A stretch of 64,000 bases of DNA. It comes from Paramacrobiotus metropolitanus. Taxonomy: Eukaryota > Tardigrada > Eutardigrada > Parachela > Macrobiotidae. Position 1 is the stretch's first letter. Each line of letters starts with the position of its first letter. The notes beneath the pieces were generated by a model, which saw nothing but the letters and a program-made list of their open reading frames with translations, did not search any database and was not told the origin of the DNA. Shown piece after piece: positions 1-10,319 of the stretch. A program made the position numbers and the translations under genes. The stretch lies in the NCBI RefSeq assembly GCF_019649055.1, contig NW_026570274.1, positions 806,001 to 870,000 on the forward strand. Reading direction: 5' to 3'.

Positions 1-314
1 TGACCAATGCCATTGCCGACGCCATTGGGCAGGTAAAACAGCGCTTCCCTGACAAAGATTTGACCCTGGACATCGAGATCAACGGCTACCACCCCAATTC
101 GCCCAGCCGACGCTACGCCGAGATCGTGGCGGTCATTGACGTGTCCAGCAAGATGACGGCGACGCTGGGTGAGAAGGACGTCGTGCAGTTGAAGGTCCAG
201 CATGCCGGTGTACGTGCGGATCCCGATAATAAGGCGGATAATCGGCTGAAGGTCTTTGCCGTCAGTAATGTTGTCCTCTTGAACTGGGATTACCAGGCGA
301 TAGTCCCAGTTTGA
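1..314 (+). CDS. 3' terminal exon of an unrecognised protein (partial)
   Basis: The frame beginning at base 3 is open from the window edge to a TGA at 312-314, about 103 codons. Base and codon use look coding (GC-rich, few rare codons). The visible peptide is soluble and charged, with no membrane segment; it contains DIEINGYHPNSPSRRYAEIV and ends in WDYQAIVPV. I do not recognise the family. The 5' part lies outside the window, so this may be one exon or the end of a longer one. An AATAAA at 512-517 is a possible poly(A) signal. It is the only plausible plus-strand host gene and appears unrelated to the minus-strand cluster that starts 1 kb away. Confidence 0.55.
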   Translation, partial: TNAIADAIGQVKQRFPDKDLTLDIEINGYHPNSPSRRYAEIVAVIDVSSKMTATLGEKDVVQLKVQHAGVRADPDNKADNRLKVFAVSNVVLLNWDYQAIVPV

Positions 315-1295
315 TTCCAATCTAATTAGTTGTGAAAGAAGGTGTTCATGCGTGTTTGTACTGCAATGTTGCATTTTATAGGTAGCAACCGAATGTAAGC
401 GAATGATTTTCCGATGAATTTTTGACGTTACGCAGACGTTCCCATTTCAGTGCTTGTTTGTATTATAAAATCAATTTTTCTTAAGTTGGTTTTAATATAT
501 ACCACGTCGGGAATAAACATATCGCTTACAACAGTTGATCCAAATGAACCACGTACCTGCGACGGTTGTTTTACAATTAATTTTTAAATTACGATGGTTG
601 TTTTCCATCATTGTGCAAAATTAAATTCCTGACCAAAATAAACAGGTCTTATCGATTTTTGACTACCAGGGGTCTACCTAGGCAGATGATAAATTAGTAT
701 TTCGCTTGTGCCGACTGCAAAAAATGCCACGAGAATTAAATAAAATACTACTGCATTGATAGCAATTTCCAATTATTTACTAACAGTATTATTGTTCCTA
801 ATAATTATGTACAACGCAGCATTAGATGCAGGATAAGAACATATTGCCAATGTTTGTTTTTATTAAAAGCCGCTAAAAGACGGATGCGATTAACAGTATT
901 ATTACTATCTGTAGCACATGTACGCTACAACACACTTTTGCATGGCAAACATGGAGATTTGTTCATGTACTAAGGAAAGAATCACATCCTCGAATTTTCG
1001 ACTTTATTACGGCAACTTGGCAAGACAAAATTAATGGTATGTTCCGCCGCTGTAAAAGCAGGGCGCACAGAGCAAAAAATCTTCGGTCAGTGGTAGATAA
1101 AATGCGTCTAAGCGTATTGGCATTAACCATTAAAGTGTAGCATTATCCAGACGCTGCTGGTTGATGTGTCTTGTGTCTAACTGTAACACGTGGAAATTAA
1201 GATGGTACTCAACGGCCAAGAACCATCTGCCAGATGGATAATCAGATCCTCAGGATGATGTAGGTCGGTTTAATACCTAATAGCATACCGCAGCC
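315..1295. other. Intergenic, AT-rich
   Basis: No ORF, repeat or RNA gene could be supported here. It separates the plus-strand 3' exon from the 3' end of receptor G1, so the two genes converge. Confidence 0.5.
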
Positions 1296-2393
1296 TTAGT
1301 ACCCGAAACGCAGTAATTTCTTCGCCGCTTCTCTCCACTCTCTGGACACTAGTAGACACAGCATCGGCGTCAGAGTGCAGTCTACCGCTTCCAACAGACT
1401 GCTGACCGCCAGCAGACGGAAATCAAAGTACTCCATCTCAATCATCATGGCGTAGGTCACGTGCACCGGCGTCCAGAAGACCACGACGCTGATCAGCATG
1501 GCGGTCAGTACCGCAAAATGCCTCTGTCCCGTGGCGGCCGCCACCAACTTCCTCAAACGCTTCTTTCCTTCCGGAAAGTCCCCCGGATGTCCGGATTGAC
1601 TGTTAATATGCCCCCTGGATGCACTGTGAAAGCTTGGTCGGATGTGGGGCACATTGTCCGAGCTCTGCTTAGTGTCTTTGGTAACACCTACCATAGAATT
1701 TCGGTGTAAATGAATCGACTTGGTCATCACTTCCACTTTGCGCCGCATCACAACCCGCACTTTCCAATAAATAAACGGATATAACGAAATAATAAAGATC
1801 TGCGGGAAGAAGTGGGTACAGATGCCGGTTAAAACGAAGAGCACGCTCTTATTAGCGAAACCATACATGCATGAGTTTGGAATAAAATAAGCGCGTGGAT
1901 CGGTTATAATAAAGCCCGGAAGTGTCCACGCGGACAGATACAACACGACTCCAATTTCACAGCAAACGGAGACCTTAATCGAGTGACGCAAGCGGTAGTG
2001 GTTAGGAAAGGTCACGGCCCACAGACGGTTGATACTGATTAACGCTTGCGTGTGGATGATCGATCCGGTGATCACGGTTGTGGCGAATAACGAGAAATAG
2101 CAATAACCGTCGCCAAGGAGCCAGGGAATTTTCAAGAATTGACTAATAAGCACGAAACGATTGGTGCAGGAATTAGCCAAATCCAGCAAGGACAGACTGA
2201 CAATGTACACGGAGAACGGCGTCCATAACTGGGAGGATTTTCCAAAAACTGACAAAATAAAAGTATTGCTGATGAGGCTAATTACCGCGAGGCTTCCATG
2301 AAGGTACCCGAGAAATGCGGTATTCGGCTGTGCTGCAGAGTGGGTTGCATTGGCAGAAGAATTTGCGGTTAAATTCCTTGGGAATTCCATCAT
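1296..2393 (-). CDS. G1: divergent rhodopsin-class 7-TM receptor
   Basis: A single-exon ORF of 365 residues with an extracellular N-terminus carrying three N-glycosylation sequons (NLT, NSS, NAT) and seven hydrophobic segments. Class A landmarks: Asn in TM1 (ISNTF), Asp in TM2 (LSLLDLANS), a Cys at the top of TM3 (GYCYF) paired with an ECL2 Cys (NSCMYGF), and FWTP in TM6. The DRY motif is NRL (INRLWAV) and the TM7 NPxxY is TPMLC, so the usual switch residues are changed. The third intracellular loop is long, basic and Ser-rich. Ligand and G-protein coupling cannot be read from sequence; chemoreceptor or peptide receptor are both possible. It is the most divergent intact member of the cluster. 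The first of two adjacent ATGs was taken as start. Confidence 0.85.
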   Translation of the reverse strand: MMEFPRNLTANSSANATHSAAQPNTAFLGYLHGSLAVISLISNTFILSVFGKSSQLWTPFSVYIVSLSLLDLANSCTNRFVLISQFLKIPWLLGDGYCYFSLFATTVITGSIIHTQALISINRLWAVTFPNHYRLRHSIKVSVCCEIGVVLYLSAWTLPGFIITDPRAYFIPNSCMYGFANKSVLFVLTGICTHFFPQIFIISLYPFIYWKVRVVMRRKVEVMTKSIHLHRNSMVGVTKDTKQSSDNVPHIRPSFHSASRGHINSQSGHPGDFPEGKKRLRKLVAAATGQRHFAVLTAMLISVVVFWTPVHVTYAMMIEMEYFDFRLLAVSSLLEAVDCTLTPMLCLLVSREWREAAKKLLRFGY

Positions 2394-3838
2394 GCTGCTG
2401 GCAGTAACGTCGGTATAGGTGCAGTGCGCCGGGTATGAAAATAATATTTTATGGATCTATACTTCAAAAATACCAGACAGCTTTGATTCAGTTGAATGTC
2501 ATGACAAAACGAATGGCGGTAGAGCAAAAATTTTGCAGGATGATAGCTGATTAAAAAGTACACGTTGCTTTACCAAAATTTGTCCACTGTAGAAGAGAAA
2601 GGATGAGCATCCAAAAACACAATTCATTTGTGCAGGTCACTGATGCGTTAAATTATTTACGCGGCGACATACAGTGTCATATTATCGCTCTAGATATAAT
2701 ACACGAAAGCTGGAAAGCTTAGCACGATTCAAGGGGAAAATCCTTTAGAAGATGACGATGTTCCGGCGTCTAGTGACATATGGGAATTCGCTGTTCCGAA
2801 CACAAGAAGAAAATATTAGTGAACCGGTAGTTTTACACCAAAAACTCGAATCCTGGCGTGACGCGCAATGACGTGACTTACAGGCTAACATGACGTGATT
2901 AGCACAAAAATCGAATTATCAATAGTATTTCCACAATATTATGTCCATTCACGTATTTGATAGACGTCTCAAAAACATACCTGGACAAATAATCGAGAAA
3001 ATCGAAATGAACACCACATGTTTGCGACAACATCATTCGAGCGCACACAGTCGGTATACAGTAGTGCTGAAATGTCAGCACCATTCAGTGGCTTATTAGT
3101 TTCACATTTGTACAAGAAACCATATCCTTCACGGTTCACTTTGTCTGCAAGTAAATAGCCAAATTAAAACCCATGATTAAAATTGCTGCCCCCGGTATAG
3201 ACATGGACATAGTCGATACAATACGCCTCTTTGTCGATCGTCAACCCGGGTCTTTAATAAGACTTTCAATTTGTGCTCTTTTACAATTGTATATTGAAAA
3301 CTGGAGTTTAATGCCCCTGCAGCGTGGCGCTCGACTAGCTGGACACCAGACAGTGTACAAGACGCATTAGACGCTCAGATGAAAATTTCGTCAAAGATTT
3401 CAGGAGTATGAAAATCAGGCTCGTGGTCGGCATTAACGAGTCAACGACCTTCATAATACGTAAATTTTAATGCATTATGATTTTTAATATACGCAAAAGT
3501 AATCACCCTTTACGAACAACGTTTACTTAGTTGGTAACAGTTCTGAACAACAATCGCGAAAGAACATTTATAACCATATGCGTTATAAATAAAACGGGCA
3601 ACTGATCACTCAGTTGACAAACTGACATCTTCTTCCTAAACAACAACAAGCAACTGTGATTAATATTAAATTACATAAAATCAATGCCATAACAAAGTGG
3701 GATTACTTATCATACAGGCGGGTACTTCAAGGTCAACTTAATCCCTCCGACATAATTTCGACTTATGCGAATGACTTAAAAAATTAACCAGTGAACGCAA
3801 CAAATGCAGAAACAAAAAGCGTTCAGTATCTTACTGTT
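2394..3838. other. Intergenic between G1 and Z1
   Basis: AT-rich sequence with no supported gene. Short ORFs here lack any recognisable feature. G1's promoter should lie at the low-coordinate end of this interval; no TATA box or other element could be assigned. Confidence 0.45.
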
Positions 3839-4852
3839 TTACAGGTTCCACAAATAACTGACGGCCCGATCCAACGAGCCATCACGAGGTGGCGGCTGAG
3901 ACGATGCCGAAGTTCCTTCCTGAAGCCGAGTTTCCGTATTCGCGACGTTAAAGTATCTTTGCTGAATGGAATCGTGAGTCAAATGATGCCAGTTATTATC
4001 GCTTCCATTTTTGATTCTGGTCTGCGTTAACATTCTCTCAACCGTGACCTTAGGTGGTGACGTACCAGCCGGCAGTGTAACTTTGACTGTTATACCGTCG
4101 CCGTTGTGCAGCGTAACGAGGAAAGTGTCCCCCGGTGCTACCGGCTTTCCAACCGCCATGGGAGGCTCTCGAAAAGTACCACTCTCCGGTAAAATTTGCG
4201 TGCCGTTCGCTGCACTGTCGGATGCAGACTTTTTTATCATACCCAACCTCTCCGGTGAAGTTCTGGAAGCACGCCGTTTACGGGAAGCCGTTTCGGTACC
4301 GGTGGAAGGTTTTTTTGTAGATACAGGCAGCTCGATAATTTCCGGGGAATCTTCCCGTGCTGGTTTCCGGGGCTGGCGTTGAACTTTCTGTCGCAGTTTC
4401 ATCCCTTCTTGAAAATCATCAGGATGTAGTTGGATGGTGTGTTTTCTATCCACACTTGTCCATTCCGTGTTAACTCGTTCTCCTAGCTTCGTCATCGCGT
4501 TATCCTGGTACTGGCGGTAGTAGGGATATCGCTTCGGTAATCTACCATACAGGTAATCCAGCCGGTCTGCGGGGCTATGAACACCGTTGCGCCAGTTGCA
4601 GCACGGCGCTCGTCCTTCTTCGACTAGACCCAGAAGATGCCGCACGGTATTGTGGCGGGAGTCGTTGAACGATTTATTGCAGTACGGGCAAAACCAAATT
4701 TTAACTTGATGCTTGACAGTTTTGTTGCGAAAGTCAGCCATCGAGGGTTCTGTGGTAGTTTCAGCTGGATCTGATCGTCGAGAGGGCCAAGCGGAAGAGG
4801 TTGGCGTTCGGATGGGGACGTCTCTGTTGTGTTTATTACCTGATGGGGGCAT
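3839..4852 (-). CDS. Z1: CPYC zinc-finger family protein
   Basis: An intact ORF of 337 residues. Layout shared with the other Z genes: a basic N-terminus; a C2HC-like finger (WFCPYCNKSF, then RHLLG, then a PCC cysteine) at about 52-87; the family block DYLYGRLPKRYPYYRQYQDNAMTKLG; LHPDDFQEGMKLR; one basic Ser/Thr/Lys-rich segment with RKRRASRTSPERL (nuclear-localisation-like); a beta-rich segment (DTFLVTLHNGDG..KVTLPAGTSPPKVTVE); and the tail RDGSLDRAVSYLWNL. I do not recognise the family. Finger plus basic tracts suggest a nuclear nucleic-acid- or protein-binding role, but that is inference. Z1 is the most diverged intact copy. No splice acceptor is obvious before its ATG. Confidence 0.75.
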   Translation of the reverse strand: MPPSGNKHNRDVPIRTPTSSAWPSRRSDPAETTTEPSMADFRNKTVKHQVKIWFCPYCNKSFNDSRHNTVRHLLGLVEEGRAPCCNWRNGVHSPADRLDYLYGRLPKRYPYYRQYQDNAMTKLGERVNTEWTSVDRKHTIQLHPDDFQEGMKLRQKVQRQPRKPAREDSPEIIELPVSTKKPSTGTETASRKRRASRTSPERLGMIKKSASDSAANGTQILPESGTFREPPMAVGKPVAPGDTFLVTLHNGDGITVKVTLPAGTSPPKVTVERMLTQTRIKNGSDNNWHHLTHDSIQQRYFNVANTETRLQEGTSASSQPPPRDGSLDRAVSYLWNL

Positions 4853-5522
4853 GGCAGATGCCAGATGGGTTATCTGCGAAGTATATCACGTATTTGTTCG
4901 TACGAGGAACTTTGAATTATACGAGCACTTGAGCAATGTTACGCTGATTCTAACGGTAAGTAAATCCAACAGCCGACTCGGTTAATACTTTGCACACACT
5001 ACAGCCGACAAGTTTTAGGTGAAAGCGCAAGTATGTGCGGTACAGGATAAATACCTTTCGCTAAACTTACAAGGTGATAACTGGACTTTCGGTTACGATT
5101 TTATTAACGTAGAATCAAATAGAGCGCCAGTAGACTCTCAAACATAAGTGTTTAAAATTAACATCGCCATGTTGTTAATGCCTAATCATCTGGGCAGCGT
5201 GGACCCGGTTGCTAAGCAAGATGCGAAATATTAATTGTGTTACGGGGCTACGGTTAGGTGCATAACAGTTTCAGCTCGCTGATCTTCTTCATACTCCGGT
5301 ACAAACCCGCATACTGCAGAACTGTGATGCAGCTACGTAAAGTTGACCTTAGTGTTCGTCATACACAATAATACACACGGCTAAAGAAGGGGCAAATAAA
5401 AAAGGTGTCGTTTACAATCTCCAGTTCTCGAATATGTTACTATAAAAATTAATAATTCCACTAGATTTTCAGTAACAATCGAAAAATCCCAGAGAACCAT
5501 ACACCAGGCAGACGGAATTATT
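4853..5522. other. Intergenic between Z1 and Z2
   Basis: No gene or repeat supported. It holds the putative promoter region of Z1 and the 3' flank of Z2. Confidence 0.45.
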
Positions 5523-6458
5523 TCACACACTCATCAAATAACTCACTGCACGATCCAGCGAGTCATCACGAGACTGCGGCTCTGATGACGTCGTTGCTTT
5601 CTTCCCTGATCCAAAATCGGCAGCGATCGCACTTTGCTCAGTTGAGCGACGAGACTTACGGTGTCCTGCACCTCCAATTTCTGGTTGGGTTATGATCGGT
5701 CTGGACGTTGGCTTCATCTCCACGGTGATCTTGGGTGGGGACGAACTTGATGGTACGGTAATCTGGGCTGCTGTTGTACCGTCGGCGTTGTACACCGTAA
5801 CGAGAAAAGTGCCACCCGGCGTCGCCGTCTCTTTAACCGTATCAGCAGGCGCACTCATTGTTGTCTGCTCGGGTAAACGCTGTGTACTCTTTCCTGCGAC
5901 TGGCGAAGATTTTTTTGTCTTCTTCGCTTTGTCCGCTCGAGAAGGGGAAAAGCGACGTTTTGCAGGGCTTGTGCGTTTCGATGAAGTGGATGACACAGAT
6001 TTCTCGGAATCCTCTGACTCAGATGTGTTGAGCTGGTGGAGTCGGTTCTTCCGCAGTTCCATGCCTTCCTTAAAATCTTCGGGATGTAAGCGGATCTTTT
6101 TCATTTTGTCGCTCTTTCCCCACGTTCCGTCTGTTCGTTCTCCCAGCTTCGTCATGGCCTTATCCTGATACCGCCGATAGTATAAAAATTTTTTGGGCAA
6201 CCGACCATGAAGATAATCCTCTCGGTCCGAGGGATCCAGCAGTCCTTGTCGCCAGATCCTACATGGGTAGTGAGGAATTCGGTGTGACTGCGCGCCCAAA
6301 AGATGTTGCAGAACATTGGCCTTCAGTCCTTTCCCAATCGATTTGTCGCAGTAAGGGCAAAACCAGACCTCATTTCCTCCTCGCGATCGACTTGCAGTTT
6401 GATTGCGAAAAGTATCCTTCCGACGTTCCGTGGAGGGGTCAGCAAGTCTCAACGACAT
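5523..6458 (-). CDS. Z2: CPYC zinc-finger family protein, N-terminus replaced
   Basis: An ORF of 311 residues with the family finger (VWFCPYCDKSIGKG..HLLG..YPC), DYLHGRLPKKFLYYRRYQDKAMTKLGER split over two family blocks, one basic KRRFSPSRADK region, the beta-rich FLVTVYNADGTTAAQITVP segment and the tail SLDRAVSYLMSV. Compared with Z3, Z7 and Z8, the conserved first ~25 residues (MCK.. to RV) are missing: similarity starts near the methionine at 6458, and the upstream sequence is unrelated, with repeated aacttaac-type words like those at the ends of the hAT element in Z6. Either this internal ATG is used or a new 5' exon has been acquired. The rest of the ORF shows no break. Confidence 0.72.
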   Translation of the reverse strand: MSLRLADPSTERRKDTFRNQTASRSRGGNEVWFCPYCDKSIGKGLKANVLQHLLGAQSHRIPHYPCRIWRQGLLDPSDREDYLHGRLPKKFLYYRRYQDKAMTKLGERTDGTWGKSDKMKKIRLHPEDFKEGMELRKNRLHQLNTSESEDSEKSVSSTSSKRTSPAKRRFSPSRADKAKKTKKSSPVAGKSTQRLPEQTTMSAPADTVKETATPGGTFLVTVYNADGTTAAQITVPSSSSPPKITVEMKPTSRPIITQPEIGGAGHRKSRRSTEQSAIAADFGSGKKATTSSEPQSRDDSLDRAVSYLMSV

Positions 6459-6844
6459 AACGAGGCTTAACTTGCGAGCGACCTTTAACTTAACTGCGAG
6501 CGGATCAACGATTTCGTTGCTTTTCTGGATGCCTCTTACTGTTATTAGGCACGGCGTTCACGGTTTCCCTGGAAATTCATAGAAAGTATAAGTCACATAA
6601 CAGCATCCACTACAAACTGCGTATTGTAAAGTTAATATCGTATGCTCAGTAAACCTCGAAAACAAAACCCCGCTCCGGAAAAGGTGCAGCGGCTGCACTG
6701 GTATTGTACTTGTATTGTACATGTGTCAATAAATAATACAGTACTAGTATTGTAAATGAGTACCATCTTTGTACGACCGCAGTTTCCAGAGATTTACAGC
6801 TAATTTGATTACAATTACCAATGATTATGAGAAGAAAAGAGAGC
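6459..6844. other. Intergenic; foreign-looking sequence at the 5' edge of Z2
   Basis: Bases 6465-6515 contain gcgagcg and taacttaac words resembling the subterminal repeats of the hAT element at 33301-34396. No terminal inverted repeat or target duplication is visible. The remainder is AT-rich and featureless. Confidence 0.35.
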
Positions 6845-7420
6845 TAAATGTTGGACTTGGACTTCAAGCGGGATCGATGCCGTTGCTTGAGGCCATTCTT
6901 TTGCAAAGACTAAACAGGGCAACGGGTTTATCGTAGAATCCATAGCATGCAAGAAATCGCTGATTACCAGTATCTTCACATCCACAATCGGGGTGGCCAC
7001 CATGACGCCGCGGGACACGGGTCCGGGCGTCCAGAAGACCACCGCGCTCAGAAACAAAATCGACAGCACGCCAAAATGGATTCACACAACTTCACCCGGT
7101 GTGTGAGTGACCTCGGAGTGATCGGTGCCCTTAGCTGAATGCGTTTACGCTGAGTCGGCGCTGACCCGAGAGATGCCGACTGGATTCCGGATTCTGATGC
7201 ATCTCAATGGTCACCATTCGCATCCTTCGTCATAAAGTGATATTGTCGACGCGCCATGCAAACATGGGGTAAACTTAAATTATCATAACGAGGTACCGGC
7301 TGGTCTCGTATCCGCAAATGATAAAACAGTGTACAGCGACCGCTGCAAACCAAACCGATACAAACAGAAGCCCTTGAAGTGATGCGTATAATCTCCTTTG
7401 CAATAAATATCAGCATCGAT
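6845..7420 (-). pseudogene. G2: truncated receptor pseudogene (TM4-TM7)
   Basis: Minus-strand translation recovers the C-terminal half of a G4/G5-type receptor: LSILFLSAVVFWTP.. (TM6) and DVKILVISDFL..STINPL (TM7) in one frame. ECL2 and TM5 relics (LIFIAKEI, RYDNLS) appear in other frames. Sequence before TM4 is absent: similarity to G4 stops abruptly near 7420, at the position matching G4 base ~15500. Several indels separate the pieces. It is a decayed duplicate lying between Z2 and Z3. Confidence 0.8.
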
Positions 7421-7580
7421 AGGGTGTTTCCTAAAAGTGCTGTACGATAACATTATACGATGAAGTCACGGTAAAATTGTACGATAAAATTATGGAGTTA
7501 CTTAATTCTACTTACCCGATAACTAAAATTACGTGACCTTGTGGATAGCTTCCGGTATATATGGGGGCAAAACCAGGCAT

Positions 7581-7737
7581 CTTCCACCGCTTCCCTGTAC
7601 TGCTGCCGTCAGCCGACTGGGGTATGACGTTGTGGCTGAACATGGCGCTTCTGTACCGCGCCAAATTTAACCATATGTACTGCCGTAACGTCACACTCCC
7701 GGCGGGTGACGGCAGCGGTTCAGGGGAACGGTGGAAG
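7581..7737. repeat. Imperfect inverted repeat, about 160 bp
   Basis: Arms 7581-7617 and 7701-7737 are reverse complements with several mismatches (outer ends cttccaccg and cggtggaag). Symmetry continues inward (tgacgtt / aacgtca) to a GGCGC/GCGCC centre near 7650. The block is GC-rich against AT-rich surroundings. A plus-strand ORF across it (7561-7770) is probably incidental. It may be a small foldback or MITE-like element; no target duplication was identified. Confidence 0.5.
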
Positions 7738-8354
7738 AGGCTTAGCTTTTCCTCTTATATAAATAAATAGATTACGGAAGGAAAACGAGTAAATACGACT
7801 GAACTTAACTGGTATTTTGGTTTGTCAGAAATGGGATTCACGCGATCGAAATGCCCGCTTTTATTCCCAAAGGAACAATTAGCTTCTACTGCCCACGTTA
7901 ATTTGACTTCTTTTTGCGACGATGATAAAATGCTTCTCCAGTTTCACAAACTTACTAGTATACTGTATACTAAGTTTTTATACAACTTGCAAGTGCAGTC
8001 TCATGGCGCCGGACGCACTGCAGCATAGAATACGGTGTCGGTATAGTAATTGTTAAAAGAAATCTGAACGACATCCGCGCCAAAACGTTTTATTCACTCA
8101 GTTAATTTCGCAGATGCAAAATAAAAAACAACAGTTATGCTGGTAGCATTTAATCGGGTGATTCCCATACCAATGAACTATTATAAAAATTAATAAGAAC
8201 AGAAAACACATAAGCCACATAAGAAAACATTAGTTACTGTACTTACGTTAAAGAAATTAATAATAAACAATAAATATTACAATTATGATATTTTCAGTAA
8301 CAATGGAGAAATCATCAAGTGAACGGTACAAGGGGCAGACAGAAATTATTTATT
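7738..8354. other. Intergenic between the inverted repeat and Z3
   Basis: No gene supported. The stretch near 8050-8100 (gacatccgcgccaaaacg) resembles one at 11720-11745, so this 3' flank is at least partly a dispersed copy. AATAAA on the minus strand overlaps the Z3 stop (8346-8355) and may be its poly(A) signal. Confidence 0.4.
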
Positions 8355-9341
8355 TCACAAGTTCATCAAATATCTCACTGCACGATCGAGCGAGCCATCA
8401 CGGGACTGCGATCCTGATGACGTCGTTGCTTTCTTCCGTGGTCCAGAACCGGTAACGGTCGGATTCAGCTCAATAGAACGACGCGGCGTATCATATCCTG
8501 CACATTCCGTTTCCGGTTGGGTGATGATCGGTCGGGACGCTGGTTTCTTCTCGACAGTGATCTTGGGTGGAGACGCACCGGGTACGGAAATTTGGGCTAC
8601 GGTTGTACCGTCGGCGTTGTACACCGTAACCAGAAAAGTGTCGCCCGGTATCGCCGTCTCTTTAACCGTATCGGAACTGTCCAGAGACGGTGCACTCGTT
8701 GTCTGCTCCGGTAAAGGCTGCGTACTCTTTTCTGCGACTGGCGCAGATGTTTTTGCCTTCTTCGATCTGCATTCTCGAGAAACTGGAATGCGACGTTTTG
8801 CCGGTTTTGCGCCTTTCGATGGAGTGGATGGCTGGAAATCTTCAGCTGAATCTTCTGGTACTGGTGGATTCCGTAGATTCATGCCTTCTTCGACATCGCT
8901 AGGATGTAATCGGATGGTGCGCTGTTTGTCGCTCTCCTTCCATTCTTCGTATGTTGGCTTTCCCAGCTTCGTCATGGCGTTATCCTGATACCGGCGATAG
9001 TAGACACATTTCTTCGGCAACCTACCATGAAGATAATCCTGGCGGTCGACGGGATTGCGCAGTCCATTTCGCCAGATCCCGCATGGATAGCTACATTTCG
9101 CCTTCTTTTTGCCCAAAAGATGCACTAGAGCGCTACCCTTCATTCCTTTTGCAAACGATTCGTCGCAGTACGGGCAAAACCAGACTGTATCTCCTTGGCT
9201 TGTACTTGGATTGCGAAGAGTATCCTTCCGGCACTCCGCGGTGAAAACAGATGCGTCAGCCCGTCTCAGAGGCATAACGCGTACGGGGGTTGGCTTGCCT
9301 TTGCCAGCCGTTCGACGGGTTTTCTTGCTCGTCTTACACAT
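8355..9341 (-). CDS. Z3: CPYC zinc-finger family protein
   Basis: An intact ORF of 328 residues starting MCKTSKKTRR, with the full N-terminus seen in Z7 and Z8. It has the finger (VWFCPYCDESFAKG..HLLG..SYPC), the DYLHGRLPKKCVYYRRYQD block, AMTKLGK, LHPSDVEEGMNLR, one basic RRIPVSRECRSKKAK segment, FLVTVYNADGTTVAQISVP and SPPKITVEKK, and ends RDGSLDRAVRYLMNL. Just upstream of the ATG the minus strand reads aataacag/gtatacgcc, a plausible 3' splice site, so the mRNA may have a 5'-UTR intron or be trans-spliced. Function unknown. It lies between receptor pseudogenes G2 and G3. Confidence 0.75.
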   Translation of the reverse strand: MCKTSKKTRRTAGKGKPTPVRVMPLRRADASVFTAECRKDTLRNPSTSQGDTVWFCPYCDESFAKGMKGSALVHLLGKKKAKCSYPCGIWRNGLRNPVDRQDYLHGRLPKKCVYYRRYQDNAMTKLGKPTYEEWKESDKQRTIRLHPSDVEEGMNLRNPPVPEDSAEDFQPSTPSKGAKPAKRRIPVSRECRSKKAKTSAPVAEKSTQPLPEQTTSAPSLDSSDTVKETAIPGDTFLVTVYNADGTTVAQISVPGASPPKITVEKKPASRPIITQPETECAGYDTPRRSIELNPTVTGSGPRKKATTSSGSQSRDGSLDRAVRYLMNL

Positions 9342-9709
9342 GGCGTATACCTGTTATTAACACGTACAGATAAGTGAGAGTGAGATAAAAAACGTACACC
9401 TAAAAATTCGTAATGATTCTCAATAAAGCAAGATTACAATGACGTACTAGTAATTTCTTCGTCTAATATGAACAGAGCATCGCAAAAGCACTAGAAAGGT
9501 AAGTACATCTTCGCAAAATCGTTCCAAACTGCAGGCACTAGCCGCATTACATCCCAACCGATAAAAGTACTTATTGGTGCCGTGACTGGCGTGACAGTAA
9601 TGACTTACGTAATCGAATTCCCCGAGACACAGTAGCGATTACTACTTTGACTTCCGGTTACAGGTCTGAAATTAACTCCTGAAAAAAAGTTTTCCTCTGA
9701 AAATTTCAG

Positions 9710-10200
9710 ACCAGCGATCAGCATCTGAAACGACCAGCATCTGCCTGTATCTGATAACGGCATGTAGTCTGCTCAAGCTTACTTGTCAGTCTGGCTGTCA
9801 TGACTCACAATCAGGAGTTTTGTTCTTTATACAGCGGCTCTACCGCTTTATGGTTGTACGAGCGCAGTTGTACGAGGTTGAATGACAGGTTTTAATACGT
9901 ACTTCGTACTTCAACGGTAAATTTTACAATTCAAATAAGAGCCCAGTTTCGGCACAGTGGTGGTTTTAATCCTCTAACAAAGATGATGTCATCCTCTGGG
10001 TTTTCTGTGGTCTTGAATTATTAGTAATTTTGTATTAATTTATACGTGACATCGTCGTCAGTCAGATAATTAGTCTAAGTATAGAATCTGATAATATAAG
10101 TTGCAGTAACCGTAACCATAAGTACTGAAAAATTCGTTATTAAATCGGCATAGATGATTGTGATCTGGACAATTTTCTTCCGATTCTAATGAATTATCGT
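9710..10200. repeat. Duplicated receptor 3'-flank block, copy 1
   Basis: Words such as gatcagcatctg, ctgataacggc and ggctgtcatgactcac, followed by gatgtcatcctct and tcttgaatt, occur in the same order at 14030-14260 plus 14660-14740 and at 20447-20700. Each copy lies just 3' of a receptor (G3, G4, G5), so the duplicated segment included the receptor's downstream flank. Confidence 0.7.
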
Positions 10201-10319
10201 CAGTTCTCGGTAGACTTGGTACAAAATTACAACTAGACTGGTGAAACTACCCAGTTACTAGAGTAGACACACTGAACATCACAGATTTCGAGAAAATGGA
10301 AAATAAAAATTGTGCAACT

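Noticed and set aside
7561-7770. Plus-strand ORF of 69 codons
   Set aside because: It lies entirely across the imperfect inverted repeat and has no supporting features.
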